Assembly (NCBI RefSeq): GCF_020193655.1
Contig: NZ_JADYVE010000002.1
Location: forward strand, 124,001-188,000
Origin: Ensifer sp. IC3342
GTDB taxonomy: Bacteria > Pseudomonadota > Alphaproteobacteria > Rhizobiales > Rhizobiaceae
Reading direction: 5' to 3'
Length of the DNA: 64,000 bases
Positions 36,305 through 44,172 of this stretch are shown piece after piece. A program made the translations under genes and the position numbers. The notes under the pieces were generated by a model, which saw only the letters and a list, made by a program, of their open reading frames with translations, was not told the DNA's origin and searched no databases. Numbering within the stretch: position 1 is the first letter of the stretch; every line of letters starts with the position of its first letter.

Positions 36305-37050
36305 CGACTGCTGTTTCCGTTCAAAACCTCACAGTGAGCTATGACGACTTCAAGGCGCTGGACGCGGTCGGCGTCGATGTGGTTGCCGGCGAGTCCTTCG
36401 GCCTCGTTGGCGAGTCCGGCTCGGGAAAATCGACGCTTCTCAGGGCGGTTGCCGGGCTTGCGCCGGTAACCGAGGGCACGATCCGCGTCGAGAACCGGCA
36501 GCTTAAAGGCGCGCGGCGCGACAAGGCCTTTTACCGTTCGGTGCAGATGGTGTTTCAGGACCCCTACGGCTCGCTGCATCCGCGCCAGACTGTTGATCGG
36601 CAATTGCTGGAGCCACTGGCGATCCACGGTGTCGGCGACGGCGAACGCCGCATCCTGAAGGCGCTGGACGAGGTGGGGCTCGGTTCGGGCTTTCGATTCC
36701 GCTACCCGCACCAGCTATCCGGCGGGCAGCGTCAGCGCATCGCCATCGCGCGGGCGCTCATCCTCGAACCATCGATCCTGCTGCTCGACGAGCCGACGTC
36801 GGCGCTCGATGCCTCTGTCCAAGCAGAGGTGCTCAACCTCCTTGAACAGGTGCGTCGCGACCGCAAGCTCACCTTCATCATGGTCAGCCACGATCTCGGC
36901 GTCGTCACTCATATGTGCGATCGGCTGGCGGTCATGCAGAACGGGCGCGTCGTCGAACGGTTGTCGGCGGCCGATCTCGTCGCCGGACGCATCGGCGAGG
37001 AATATACCCGCAACCTGATGGTGGCGAGCAAGGGGTTCCGGCGGGGGTGA
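36301..37050 (+). CDS. dppF: Dipeptide ABC transporter ATP-binding protein
   Basis: 249 residues. Walker A GESGSGKST, Q-loop VFQDPYGSLHPRQ, signature [15 protein letters not shown], Walker B LLLDEPTSALDA, H-loop VSHDLGV. Second ATPase of the transporter. The ATG at 36301 overlaps the dppD stop. It is somewhat shorter than typical DppF (about 320), lacking the long C-terminal extension. Last gene of the operon. Confidence 0.92.
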   Translation: MTTAVSVQNLTVSYDDFKALDAVGVDVVAGESFGLVGESGSGKSTLLRAVAGLAPVTEGTIRVENRQLKGARRDKAFYRSVQMVFQDPYGSLHPRQTVDRQLLEPLAIHGVGDGERRILKALDEVGLGSGFRFRYPHQLSGGQRQRIAIARALILEPSILLLDEPTSALDASVQAEVLNLLEQVRRDRKLTFIMVSHDLGVVTHMCDRLAVMQNGRVVERLSAADLVAGRIGEEYTRNLMVASKGFRRG

Positions 37051-37107
37051 ACTCTCGGAAGCGGCTAAACCTCTGGTCTCGTCGTCGGCCTCAATTTCCC
37101 TCTGAAA

Positions 37108-37145
37108 CGCAAAAAAACGCACCAGGACATTGTCTCGGTGCGTTT
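37108..37145 (-). terminator. Rho-independent terminator of the minus-strand sugar-modification operon
   Basis: On the minus strand AAACGCACC (37145-37137) pairs with GGTGCGTTT (37123-37115), and the T run continues to seven T's. It ends transcription from the methyltransferase genes and may also stop dppF read-through. Confidence 0.8.
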
Positions 37146-37168
37146 GCAGAAAAAGCGCCTTTCGGTGA

Positions 37169-37936
37169 TCACTTGCGCCGCAGGAAGCCGTCGGGAGCAA
37201 CCGTGATCATCAGTTTCTGGTCGATGGATCGGTCGATCTCAAATTCCGGGTGCGATTCGAGATATTTCCACACCGCCGTCTTAGGGTTGTTTCCCTTGCC
37301 CCAGGGACGGTCGGGGTAGGCCTCTTCCGGAAGGTCTTCGATGACGGTGTCGAACACGACGCAGTAGCTGTCCTTCGTCGTCAGCGGCGCGTAGGCCTCC
37401 AGTTCCGCTAACACATGATCATGCGTGTGGTTGCTGTCGAGGCAGACGAGGACGCGCGAGAACGGCTTTGCGAAGTCATGGACCCGTTCGACGACGTTGC
37501 GCTCGATGCTTGACCCCTGGATCATGTGGATCCGGGACGACATCGGGTGCGCCTCGATGGCCTCGCGGTTGTGGGGGCGGATATCGATGTCGACGCCCAG
37601 CACCTTCCTGCGCGGGGCCAGGGGGTCGAATGCCGTGCCCGCCTCGATCGCGTCGCTCATGTCGAGGAGCGCCAGGATCGATGCGCTCATGATGAGCGAA
37701 CCGCCGTGGGCGATGCCGGTCTCGATGATGAGATCGGGACGCGTTGCCCAGATGATCTCCTGCATCGCGACGATGTCCTGCGGATACTGGATGATCGGCC
37801 GGTCCATCCAGAAGTAGTTGTAGGAATATTTCGGACCGATCGACTGGCGCAGGAAATCCGCGGCACTCTTGCGGAACTCGCTGTTTGCTTCGATCTCGGA
37901 GATTCGCGCGGCGACCTCCTTTCGGAAATCAGTCAT
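37169..37936 (-). CDS. CmcI-family sugar O-methyltransferase (cephalosporin hydroxylase / rhamnosyl O-methyltransferase fold)
   Basis: 255 residues. SAM-binding region LIIETGIAHGGSLIMSASIL, acidic VLGVDIDIRPHNREAI, and the metal-site region VLVCLDSNHTHDHVLAELEAYAPL. The Pfam family of this fold includes a mycobacterial methyltransferase that adds a methyl to O-2 of rhamnose. With the neighbouring sugar genes, a 2-O-methyl (or other hydroxyl) transfer to a deoxyhexose is the best guess. It overlaps the upstream methyltransferase by 8 bases and is the last gene before a terminator. Confidence 0.85.
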   Translation of the reverse strand: MTDFRKEVAARISEIEANSEFRKSAADFLRQSIGPKYSYNYFWMDRPIIQYPQDIVAMQEIIWATRPDLIIETGIAHGGSLIMSASILALLDMSDAIEAGTAFDPLAPRRKVLGVDIDIRPHNREAIEAHPMSSRIHMIQGSSIERNVVERVHDFAKPFSRVLVCLDSNHTHDHVLAELEAYAPLTTKDSYCVVFDTVIEDLPEEAYPDRPWGKGNNPKTAVWKYLESHPEFEIDRSIDQKLMITVAPDGFLRRK

Positions 37937-38996
37937 GATCGACCTCGATATAGGTATATGCGTTGTTGGACATTCGCTTGATCTCGTCGAGATAATTGCG
38001 GTTCATCACGTAGATGCGCGAACCAGGCGGTAAATCCGCGAGCACCTCCTCCGGCGCGCGGACCCGTAGTCCGGTAATCGGCAGGTACTTGCCTTGCTTG
38101 GCCGGGTTGATGTCGATGACCGCCTTCACCGGCAGCCCTGCGCGCGTGCGCAGCAGCGAGAAGATGACCCCCTTCGACGCTCCGCCCCAGATTACCGCCG
38201 GCTCATGATCCGCCGTGTCCAGCGCGTCGAGCTTGCGAGTGAAGTCGTCCGGAATTCCTGCCCGGTCTTTCTCGTCGATGACGGGTTCGCGTAAGGAATT
38301 CAGTTCTGCGACCACGAACAAATATTGGCCGCCGAAGACGCGGCCGCTCGAAATGACGTTGCCGAAGATCCGGTGAAAATCGGACAGCCTGAAATAATTG
38401 ACGTGTTCGTAGAAGATGTCGAACCACGCCCGGCGTTCGCAGATCCAGTCGAAGCAGGGGACCTCGATATAAATCTTCCCATCGCCGCCGTTCGCCTCTT
38501 TCAATTGCTTGAGGAAGGCGACGGGATCGGGAATGTGCTCGAGCACATGGCGCAAGATGAGGCCCTTGGCCTCGATGCCCGAGCCGGGCTGGAAATATTC
38601 CCGGCGGACGCGAGGGTTGTCACCCTCATAGGCCGGGTCGAAACCGGTAATATCGACGCCCTCGGCGAGAAGTTTCTCGAGGAAAAATGCCTTGCCGCAT
38701 CCCACCTCGACAAGCTCGTGGCGTCCCATCGTGTCGAGAATGATCTTGGCGACGTCGTCGAGATGCCGCTGGAATGAAGGGCTGACGGCCTGCTCGTTCT
38801 GATAGCTCGTATCGTAGACCATCAGTTCCGGCCTGAAGGCCGCATTATGCACCAGCCCCGTGCCAAGATCCTCTACGAGGCGCATTTCCCCGCGTGGCGA
38901 CGATATCGCCTCATCGGCGCTGTCGTACATCTTGTTCTGAAAGATCGGCAACTCGCGCTGCTCGTAAAGCACCCGCGTAGCGTTTCCTGATGCCAT
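37929..38996 (-). CDS. SAM-dependent methyltransferase with TylC3-type C-terminal domain (paralogue of the gene at 40741)
   Basis: 355 residues from MASGNATRVLYEQ. Motif I LVEVGCGKAFFLEKLL, a YIEVPCFDWICERRAWFDIFYEHVNYF segment (cited in part), and a C-terminal NAD-like motif AVIWGGASKGVIFSLL. The same order of motifs appears in the C-methyltransferase at 40741-41979, but this protein lacks the N-terminal zinc-binding CxxC pairs. The start at 38996 follows GAGGG; a GTG at 39023 would overlap the epimerase gene. It is probably a sugar methyltransferase, but which atom it modifies is unknown. Confidence 0.82.
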   Translation of the reverse strand: MASGNATRVLYEQRELPIFQNKMYDSADEAISSPRGEMRLVEDLGTGLVHNAAFRPELMVYDTSYQNEQAVSPSFQRHLDDVAKIILDTMGRHELVEVGCGKAFFLEKLLAEGVDITGFDPAYEGDNPRVRREYFQPGSGIEAKGLILRHVLEHIPDPVAFLKQLKEANGGDGKIYIEVPCFDWICERRAWFDIFYEHVNYFRLSDFHRIFGNVISSGRVFGGQYLFVVAELNSLREPVIDEKDRAGIPDDFTRKLDALDTADHEPAVIWGGASKGVIFSLLRTRAGLPVKAVIDINPAKQGKYLPITGLRVRAPEEVLADLPPGSRIYVMNRNYLDEIKRMSNNAYTYIEVDHD

Positions 38997-39019
38997 AAGT
39001 GGTCCCTCAGCCTGTCGGT

Positions 39020-39847
39020 TCACCTGACGCCCACGACAAATGGCGGGTCGACGAGGTTTTCGGCTCGACCTCCGAAATTGAGCAGGTCCCGCCTACCATG
39101 TTCGTCGGCGATTCTCTCGGCAAATTCTCGGATCGTTACCGGTACGCCCGAACAAATATTGACCGCTCCTTGCGCGGTGCTGACCGAAGCGTCCACGATC
39201 ATCCTGGCGGCTTCGCTGACGTCGAGAAAATCGCGAACCTGGTGGCCTTGGGTCAAATCCGCTCTCTGCCCCGCGGCAAGGCTTTTTCTGAGATAGGGAA
39301 CGAAGCGCCGCTCGTCTTCTCCTTCGCCGTAAAGATAGAACAGTCGGCACCAGGCAAATTCGACGCCCGCCTGCGGCAGCCATTGTGAGAGCGCCATGAA
39401 GGCGGCCGCCTTGGCGCCCGCATAGGGTGTGAGTGGCTTGAGCGGCGTATCGATGGTGAGCGGCCGGCCGGTAAGCTCGTATTCAAAGCATGTACCTATG
39501 CCAACAAAGCGCCTGACGCCGGCGGCCGCAGCACCCTTGGCGATCGCCAGAGTGCCGGTGAGACAATCGAGATTGATGGGTGAGGTGAGGTATTTGCCGG
39601 GCTCGGCATACCATGCCAAGTGGATGATCGTGTCGATCCCGGCGAGCGCTTGCGTCCACCATTCCACCGACTCGGAAAAAAGCGCATCGGTTGAAACTAT
39701 GCGCCCGATTCCGACGGTGTCGGCGAGCCGATTCTCGCTTCCCCTGCGCACGACAGGGCACGCGACGATGCCGCGCTTGGCCACTTCGCGCAGGACATGG
39801 CGGCCAACAAAGCCAGTGGCGCCGGTGAGCAGGACTTGTTTGGTCAA
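39020..39847 (-). CDS. NAD-dependent epimerase/dehydratase (probable NDP-hexose 4-ketoreductase)
   Basis: 275 residues from a TTG at 39847 (GGAG 5 bases upstream). Extended SDR: cofactor motif LLTGATGFVGRHVLREVAKRG (cited in part), catalytic Tyr-x3-Lys in PYAGAKAAAF, and VRDFLDVSEAARMIV. Within the CDP-sugar cluster the likely role is to reduce the C-4 ketone of the methylated 6-deoxy sugar. The start codon is unusual, and an upstream in-frame ATG at 39928 would add 27 unrelated residues. It lies 23 bases upstream of the next methyltransferase gene. Confidence 0.86.
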   Translation of the reverse strand: MTKQVLLTGATGFVGRHVLREVAKRGIVACPVVRRGSENRLADTVGIGRIVSTDALFSESVEWWTQALAGIDTIIHLAWYAEPGKYLTSPINLDCLTGTLAIAKGAAAAGVRRFVGIGTCFEYELTGRPLTIDTPLKPLTPYAGAKAAAFMALSQWLPQAGVEFAWCRLFYLYGEGEDERRFVPYLRKSLAAGQRADLTQGHQVRDFLDVSEAARMIVDASVSTAQGAVNICSGVPVTIREFAERIADEHGRRDLLNFGGRAENLVDPPFVVGVR

Positions 39848-40070
39848 GCGGTCTCCATTCGCGGGCAAGGGCGATTTCTGTATGGGGTCGTGTTCATGGA
39901 ACCGATACGAGATTTCGGCGCAACCCATTGAAGCGATGCAATTGCGGACGAAAAACGGCTACACACCTCCCGTGGAATCGCTCTACCGTCTTTCGATCGC
40001 GCGGGAATGATGGTAGCGCCTCCAAACTCGCCGACCTGAGGAATCGTCTGGCTAGTTGAGAGGACATGCA

Positions 40071-40604
40071 ATGTCGCGCTTTAAGCGCATCGATACGGAA
40101 CTTCACGGCCTGATGGTGGTCGAGCGCAAGCAGTTTGGTGACGAGCGTGGTTTCTTCTCGCGTTTCTTTTGCCAAGAGGAGCTTTCCGAGCTTGGTTCTT
40201 CCGCCGCGATTGCACAAATCAATCATTCGATGACGCGTGCCAAGGGCGCCGTCCGCGGGCTCCATTTCCAGCGGCCCCCCTATGAGGAGGCGAAGTTCGT
40301 CTCGTGTCTGGCCGGTGCGGTCTTCGATGTCGCCGTCGACATGCGGCCGGATTCGCCGACCTATTTGCGCTGGCACGGCGAAATCTTGAGCGCCGAGAAC
40401 GCGCGGTCCATGATGATTCCCGGCGGCTTTGCCCACGGCTTCCAGACCCTTACCGAAAATTGCGAGCTGATCTATCTTCACGACAAACCCTTTGCGCCGG
40501 AGGCGGAAGGCGGCCTGAATGCGCTCGATCCGCGCGTGAATATCGTATGGCCGATCGAAATCACCCAGATGTCCGAGCGCGACCGGAACCTCGCCTTCAT
40601 CTGA
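40071..40604 (+). CDS. RmlC/RfbC-like NDP-4-keto-6-deoxyhexose 3,5-epimerase family protein, with altered catalytic Tyr
   Basis: 177 residues. Cupin motifs of RmlC are intact: FGDERGFFSRFFCQEEL, VRGLHFQRPPYEEAKFVSCL (catalytic His and Lys), VFDVAVDMRPDSPTY, MIPGGFAHGFQTL. The usual catalytic tyrosine in the [NTP]-Y-[YAHS]-P stretch is replaced: the protein reads DKPFAPEAEGG, so Phe stands where RmlC has Tyr. That suggests one-position epimerisation, isomerisation or another change from standard 3,5-epimerase. It is the only + gene in the cluster, divergent from the epimerase gene at 39847. GAGAGGAC precedes the ATG at 40071. Confidence 0.85.
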   Translation: MSRFKRIDTELHGLMVVERKQFGDERGFFSRFFCQEELSELGSSAAIAQINHSMTRAKGAVRGLHFQRPPYEEAKFVSCLAGAVFDVAVDMRPDSPTYLRWHGEILSAENARSMMIPGGFAHGFQTLTENCELIYLHDKPFAPEAEGGLNALDPRVNIVWPIEITQMSERDRNLAFI

Positions 40605-40635
40605 CCGCCGGCAGGGGGTTGGGGCGCTTACTGCA

Positions 40636-40733
40636 TTTGTCCTCAAATCGGAATCGATTTGAGGACAAAATCATCCAGCGATTCAAAGTGCTACAGCGAC
40701 CTTTGCGCGTCTCAAAAGACGCGCGGCGCCGTA
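40636..40733. repeat. RIME-like palindromic repeat, copy C
   Basis: Same orientation as copy A: the TTTGTCCTCAAATC ... GATTTGAGGACAAA hairpin, then GATTCAAAGTGCTACAGCG and GCGCGTCTCAAAAGACGCGC. It sits between convergent rfbC-like and methyltransferase genes, almost touching the stop codon at 40741. Confidence 0.78.
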
Positions 40734-40740
40734 GTCGCCC

Positions 40741-41979
40741 TCAGATTACCCGGACCTCCGGAATGGCTACTACGAAGCGGCCGCCCCAGGAGCGGACGTG
40801 GTCATTCGCAGCAACGATCTCCTCCGTCAGGTTCCAGGGAAGAATCGCGACGTAGTCGGGCTTGGCGGCCGCCAGCTCGTCCGGCGCGTGGATCGGGATA
40901 TGGCTACCGGGTGAAAGCTTGCCCTGCTTCAGGTCGTTGCGGTCGACGATGAAGGCTATGTCCTCGGAGGTGAGGCCGCAAACGTTCAGGAAGGTGTTGC
41001 CCTTGGCTGCCGCGCCGTAAGCTGCCACGGTCTTGCCCTCGGCTTTTGCGTCCGCGAGAAAAGCGCGGAACTCCTCGCAGACCGCTGCAATCCGCTTTCC
41101 GAACGCCATGTAGGTCTCCATGCGCATCAGACCGGCGGCAGCTTCGTCGGCGCGCACCTTCGCGAGGCCCGCGGTTTCCGGCCTCTTGCCGCCCGCCAGT
41201 TGCGCATAGACGCGGAGCGAGCCTCCATGGGTCGGCAGTTCCTCGACGTCGAACACGTGCAGGCCGCAGGTCTTGAAAATGCGCTCGACGGCGACGAGCG
41301 AAAGGTAAGAGTAGTGCTCGTGGTAGATCGTATCGAACTGGATGCCTTCGATCGTTTGCAGCAGATGCGGGAACTCGAAGGTCGCCACGCCGTCCGGCTT
41401 GAGCAGGATCGGGAAGCCGCTGACGAAATCTGCGATATCAGGCACGTGCGCCAAAACATTGTTTGCGGCCGTCAGGTCGGCGCGGATGCCGCGGGCGACG
41501 AGCTCGCTCGCGGTTATCTGTCCGAAGAAGGCGATGTGGGTCGGTACGTTGCGTCCCTCCGCTATCTTCGCGGCGTTGGCCGCCGGTTCGACGCCGAGCA
41601 CGGGAATATGCTTCTCGGCGAAATATTGCAGCAGATAGCCGTCGTTGGAGGCGACCTCCACCACTTGTGACGTGCCGTCGAGATTGAAACGGCCGATCAT
41701 CTTTTCGGCATAGCGCCGGGAATGATCCAGCCAGCTCGTCGAGAACGACGACAGGTAGTGATATTCCGCGTTGAAGATCTTATCGGCCGGTACCGTCTCG
41801 GTGGTTTGGACGAGCAGGCACTCCGAGCAGACCATCACCTGCAGGGGAAAGGCCTGCTCGCGCGCGATCGCTTCTTCGGTAGGCTCGAGAAACGAGTTGG
41901 ACCAGGGCGTCGCACCCAAGTCGGCAACGAGAGTTGCGAGCGGAGTCGAGCAGAATCGGCAGTGATGGGGCATTATCAT
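40741..41979 (-). CDS. NDP-sugar C-methyltransferase (TylC3-type, zinc-binding N-terminus)
   Basis: 412 residues. The N-terminal zinc-binding region has CRFC and CSEC pairs, the SAM motif is VVEVASNDGYLLQYFAEK, then FDTIYHEHYSYLSLVAVERIF, and the C-terminal domain has VAAYGAAAKGNTFLNV. The family adds a methyl to C-3 of 4-keto-6-deoxyhexoses (TylC3, mycarose; NovU uses C-5). The ATG at 41979 overlaps the rfbG stop (ATGA), so it is coupled to CDP-4-keto-6-deoxyglucose formation. The sugar nucleotide is therefore probably CDP-linked. Confidence 0.9.
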   Translation of the reverse strand: MIMPHHCRFCSTPLATLVADLGATPWSNSFLEPTEEAIAREQAFPLQVMVCSECLLVQTTETVPADKIFNAEYHYLSSFSTSWLDHSRRYAEKMIGRFNLDGTSQVVEVASNDGYLLQYFAEKHIPVLGVEPAANAAKIAEGRNVPTHIAFFGQITASELVARGIRADLTAANNVLAHVPDIADFVSGFPILLKPDGVATFEFPHLLQTIEGIQFDTIYHEHYSYLSLVAVERIFKTCGLHVFDVEELPTHGGSLRVYAQLAGGKRPETAGLAKVRADEAAAGLMRMETYMAFGKRIAAVCEEFRAFLADAKAEGKTVAAYGAAAKGNTFLNVCGLTSEDIAFIVDRNDLKQGKLSPGSHIPIHAPDELAAAKPDYVAILPWNLTEEIVAANDHVRSWGGRFVVAIPEVRVI

Positions 41980-43049
41980 GGGCGACCTTTCGTAAATGCG
42001 GCGATCTGGCCGAGCGTGAGCTGGCGCGCGGTCTCGCCCCGGCGCCAGCCGTTGTACCAGTGTGCGGTCCACTCGATCGCCTGTCGCTGCGTCAGTCGCG
42101 CGCCCCAGGCGAGGGTCTCGGCTGCGAGTGCCGGATCAAGACCGAGTGTCTGCATTTCGCGCGGTTGCGCGAGCGAGGAAACATCGTCCCATTGCGGGGA
42201 GAGGCCCATTACCGCCTGGATGGCGTTTGCCACATCGCGCACGGAAATGGGCTGTTCGGTGGGTGAGGGGCCGAAGTTCAGTGCATCGACGCTGGCTTCG
42301 CCCTTGTAGAGCGATTCGGCGAACAGGAAATAGCCGTTGAGACAGTCAAGTACATGCTGCCACGGGCGCGTCGCCGCCGGACTGCGGATATGGAGTCTTT
42401 CACCTGAAAGCGCTGCCCGCACGATATCGGGCACCAACCGGTCGGTCGAAAAGTCGCCGCCGCCGATCACGTTACCGCCGCGTGCGGTGGCGATGCGGAT
42501 GCCGCGCTCGCTGAAATAGGAACTGCGCCAGGTCGCGACCGCGATCTCGCACGCGGCCTTCGAGCCCGAATAGGGATCGTGGCCGCCGAGCGTATCGGTT
42601 TCCCGAAAGTGCCGGCCGCTCTCGTCGTTGCGATAGACCTTGTCCGTCGTCACCACGAGGATAGCCTTGACCGACGGCGCGGCGCGGGCGGCTTCCAGAA
42701 GTCGGATGGTACCCATGACGTTGACGTCGAAGGTTTCGGCGGGCGCCGCATAACTTTCCCGCACCAGCGGCTGTGCCGCCATGTGCAGAACGATTTCCGG
42801 CTCGCTCGTCCGCAGAGTCTCGGCAAGCGCCTCGCTATCGCGAATGTCTCCGAGCTGCCCGTCTGGAAATTCGCCCGGATGAAGCAGGGCGTGCAGTGAG
42901 GGTTGGGAGACCGGCGGCAGGGCGTAACCTGTGACATGCGCCCCCATCTGTCGCAGCCATAGTCCAGCCCAACTGCCCTTGAAGCCCGTATGGCCGGTGA
43001 GAAGGACGCGTTTTCCCGCCCAGAACTCTGGATCAGGCAGCCGGGTCAT
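41976..43049 (-). CDS. rfbG: CDP-glucose 4,6-dehydratase
   Basis: 357 residues; extended SDR. LLTGHTGFKGSWAGLWLRQMGAHV (cited in part LLTGHTGFKGSW), TTDKVYRN, and the catalytic Tyr-x3-Lys in HDPYSGSKAACE. Converts CDP-D-glucose to CDP-4-keto-6-deoxy-D-glucose. It overlaps rfbF and the methyltransferase gene by four bases on either side. Confidence 0.95.
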   Translation of the reverse strand: MTRLPDPEFWAGKRVLLTGHTGFKGSWAGLWLRQMGAHVTGYALPPVSQPSLHALLHPGEFPDGQLGDIRDSEALAETLRTSEPEIVLHMAAQPLVRESYAAPAETFDVNVMGTIRLLEAARAAPSVKAILVVTTDKVYRNDESGRHFRETDTLGGHDPYSGSKAACEIAVATWRSSYFSERGIRIATARGGNVIGGGDFSTDRLVPDIVRAALSGERLHIRSPAATRPWQHVLDCLNGYFLFAESLYKGEASVDALNFGPSPTEQPISVRDVANAIQAVMGLSPQWDDVSSLAQPREMQTLGLDPALAAETLAWGARLTQRQAIEWTAHWYNGWRRGETARQLTLGQIAAFTKGRP

Positions 43050-43813
43050 GACCAGACCTTCCAGGGCGCGCGGTTCTGCTGCCAGAGCTCTTCGAGTTGG
43101 TTCTTGTCGCGCAGCGTGTCCATCGGACGCCAGAAGCCGTCATGCGGGAAAGCCATCAACTGGCCGTCCTGCGCCAGGCCTTCGAGCGGCCCGTCTTCAA
43201 AAGGCGTGTGATCGCCTTCGATGCGATCGAGCACGGCACGGTTGAGCACGAAGAAGCCACCATTGATGCGGCCGTTGTCGCCTGCAGGCTTTTCGGTAAA
43301 GCTGTGGACCCGGCCAGCGTCTATCGCGAGCGCGCCGTATCGTCCCGGGGGCACGACGCTCGTCACGGTCGCATCTCGTCCATGCCGGCGGTGGAAATCG
43401 GTCAATGCGCGGATGTCGATGTCAGCGACGCCATCGCCGTAGGTGAGGCAGAAGGTATCGCCGAGATAATCGGCGACGCGCTTCAAGCGCCCGCCGGTCA
43501 TCGACTCCGCGCCGGTCTCGACAAGAGTTACCCGCCAGGGTTCTGCCTTGCTGGTATGATAAACTGTCTCTCCGGTCGCCATGTTGAAGCTGACGTCCGA
43601 GGAGTGCAGGATGTAATTGGAGAAATACTCCTTGATCATGTAGCCGCGGTAGCCAAGGCAGATCACGAAATCCGAAAAGCCGAAATGGCTATAGATCTTC
43701 ATGATGTGCCAGAGGATCGGGCGGCCGCCGATCTCGATCATGGGCTTGGGTCGCAGGTGGCTCTCCTCGGAGATGCGCGTGCCGTATCCACCGGCGAGAA
43801 TGACGACTTTCAT
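43046..43813 (-). CDS. rfbF: Glucose-1-phosphate cytidylyltransferase
   Basis: 255 residues, normal length. Nucleotidyltransferase signature LAGGYGTRISEESHLRPKPM, then IGGRPILWHIMK, YGDGVADIDI, and GGFFVLNR. Makes CDP-glucose from CTP and glucose-1-phosphate. First gene of rfbF-rfbG-methyltransferase. The 359-base gap upstream to 44172 holds a palindromic repeat and no gene that I can support. Confidence 0.96.
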   Translation of the reverse strand: MKVVILAGGYGTRISEESHLRPKPMIEIGGRPILWHIMKIYSHFGFSDFVICLGYRGYMIKEYFSNYILHSSDVSFNMATGETVYHTSKAEPWRVTLVETGAESMTGGRLKRVADYLGDTFCLTYGDGVADIDIRALTDFHRRHGRDATVTSVVPPGRYGALAIDAGRVHSFTEKPAGDNGRINGGFFVLNRAVLDRIEGDHTPFEDGPLEGLAQDGQLMAFPHDGFWRPMDTLRDKNQLEELWQQNRAPWKVWS

Positions 43814-43930
43814 GCCCGATCTGCCTCCAACGTGCGCACTTGCGCTCCGCTTTTCTCGTATTCCAGCCTTGCCCGGGGCTTGATTGGTGACGTCCTAAAG
43901 CGCGTCGCACGCGCTTAGGTCATTGCTTTT

Positions 43931-43979
43931 ATGCATGTCGTTGTCCCAAAACCGCTGCACACTTTTGGGCGACATGCAT
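43931..43979. repeat. Common Rhizobiaceae intergenic palindrome
   Basis: ATGCATGTCG ... CCCAAAA ... CTTTTGGG ... CGACATGCAT: a long hairpin in the gap before the FAD-oxidase gene. The sequence is familiar as a frequent rhizobial intergenic element; no second full copy is seen in this window. The rest of 43814-44172 shows nothing definite. Confidence 0.7.
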
Positions 43980-44172
43980 CATCTGAGGATTCGCCACGGA
44001 CCGCGGAGGCGTCCGCGCGCCGCCGGCGCTCCTTGGCGTATTTCGGTAAAATTTGCAACCATTGGGCGCGTTGAGGCCCGTTGATGCAGCCGCCCCGGCT
44101 GCTTGCGCGGGGTTGGGGAAAGGCGCAGAATGCCGGGCGCTGGGGCATGGTTCACCGTGGGAGGAGCGAATC

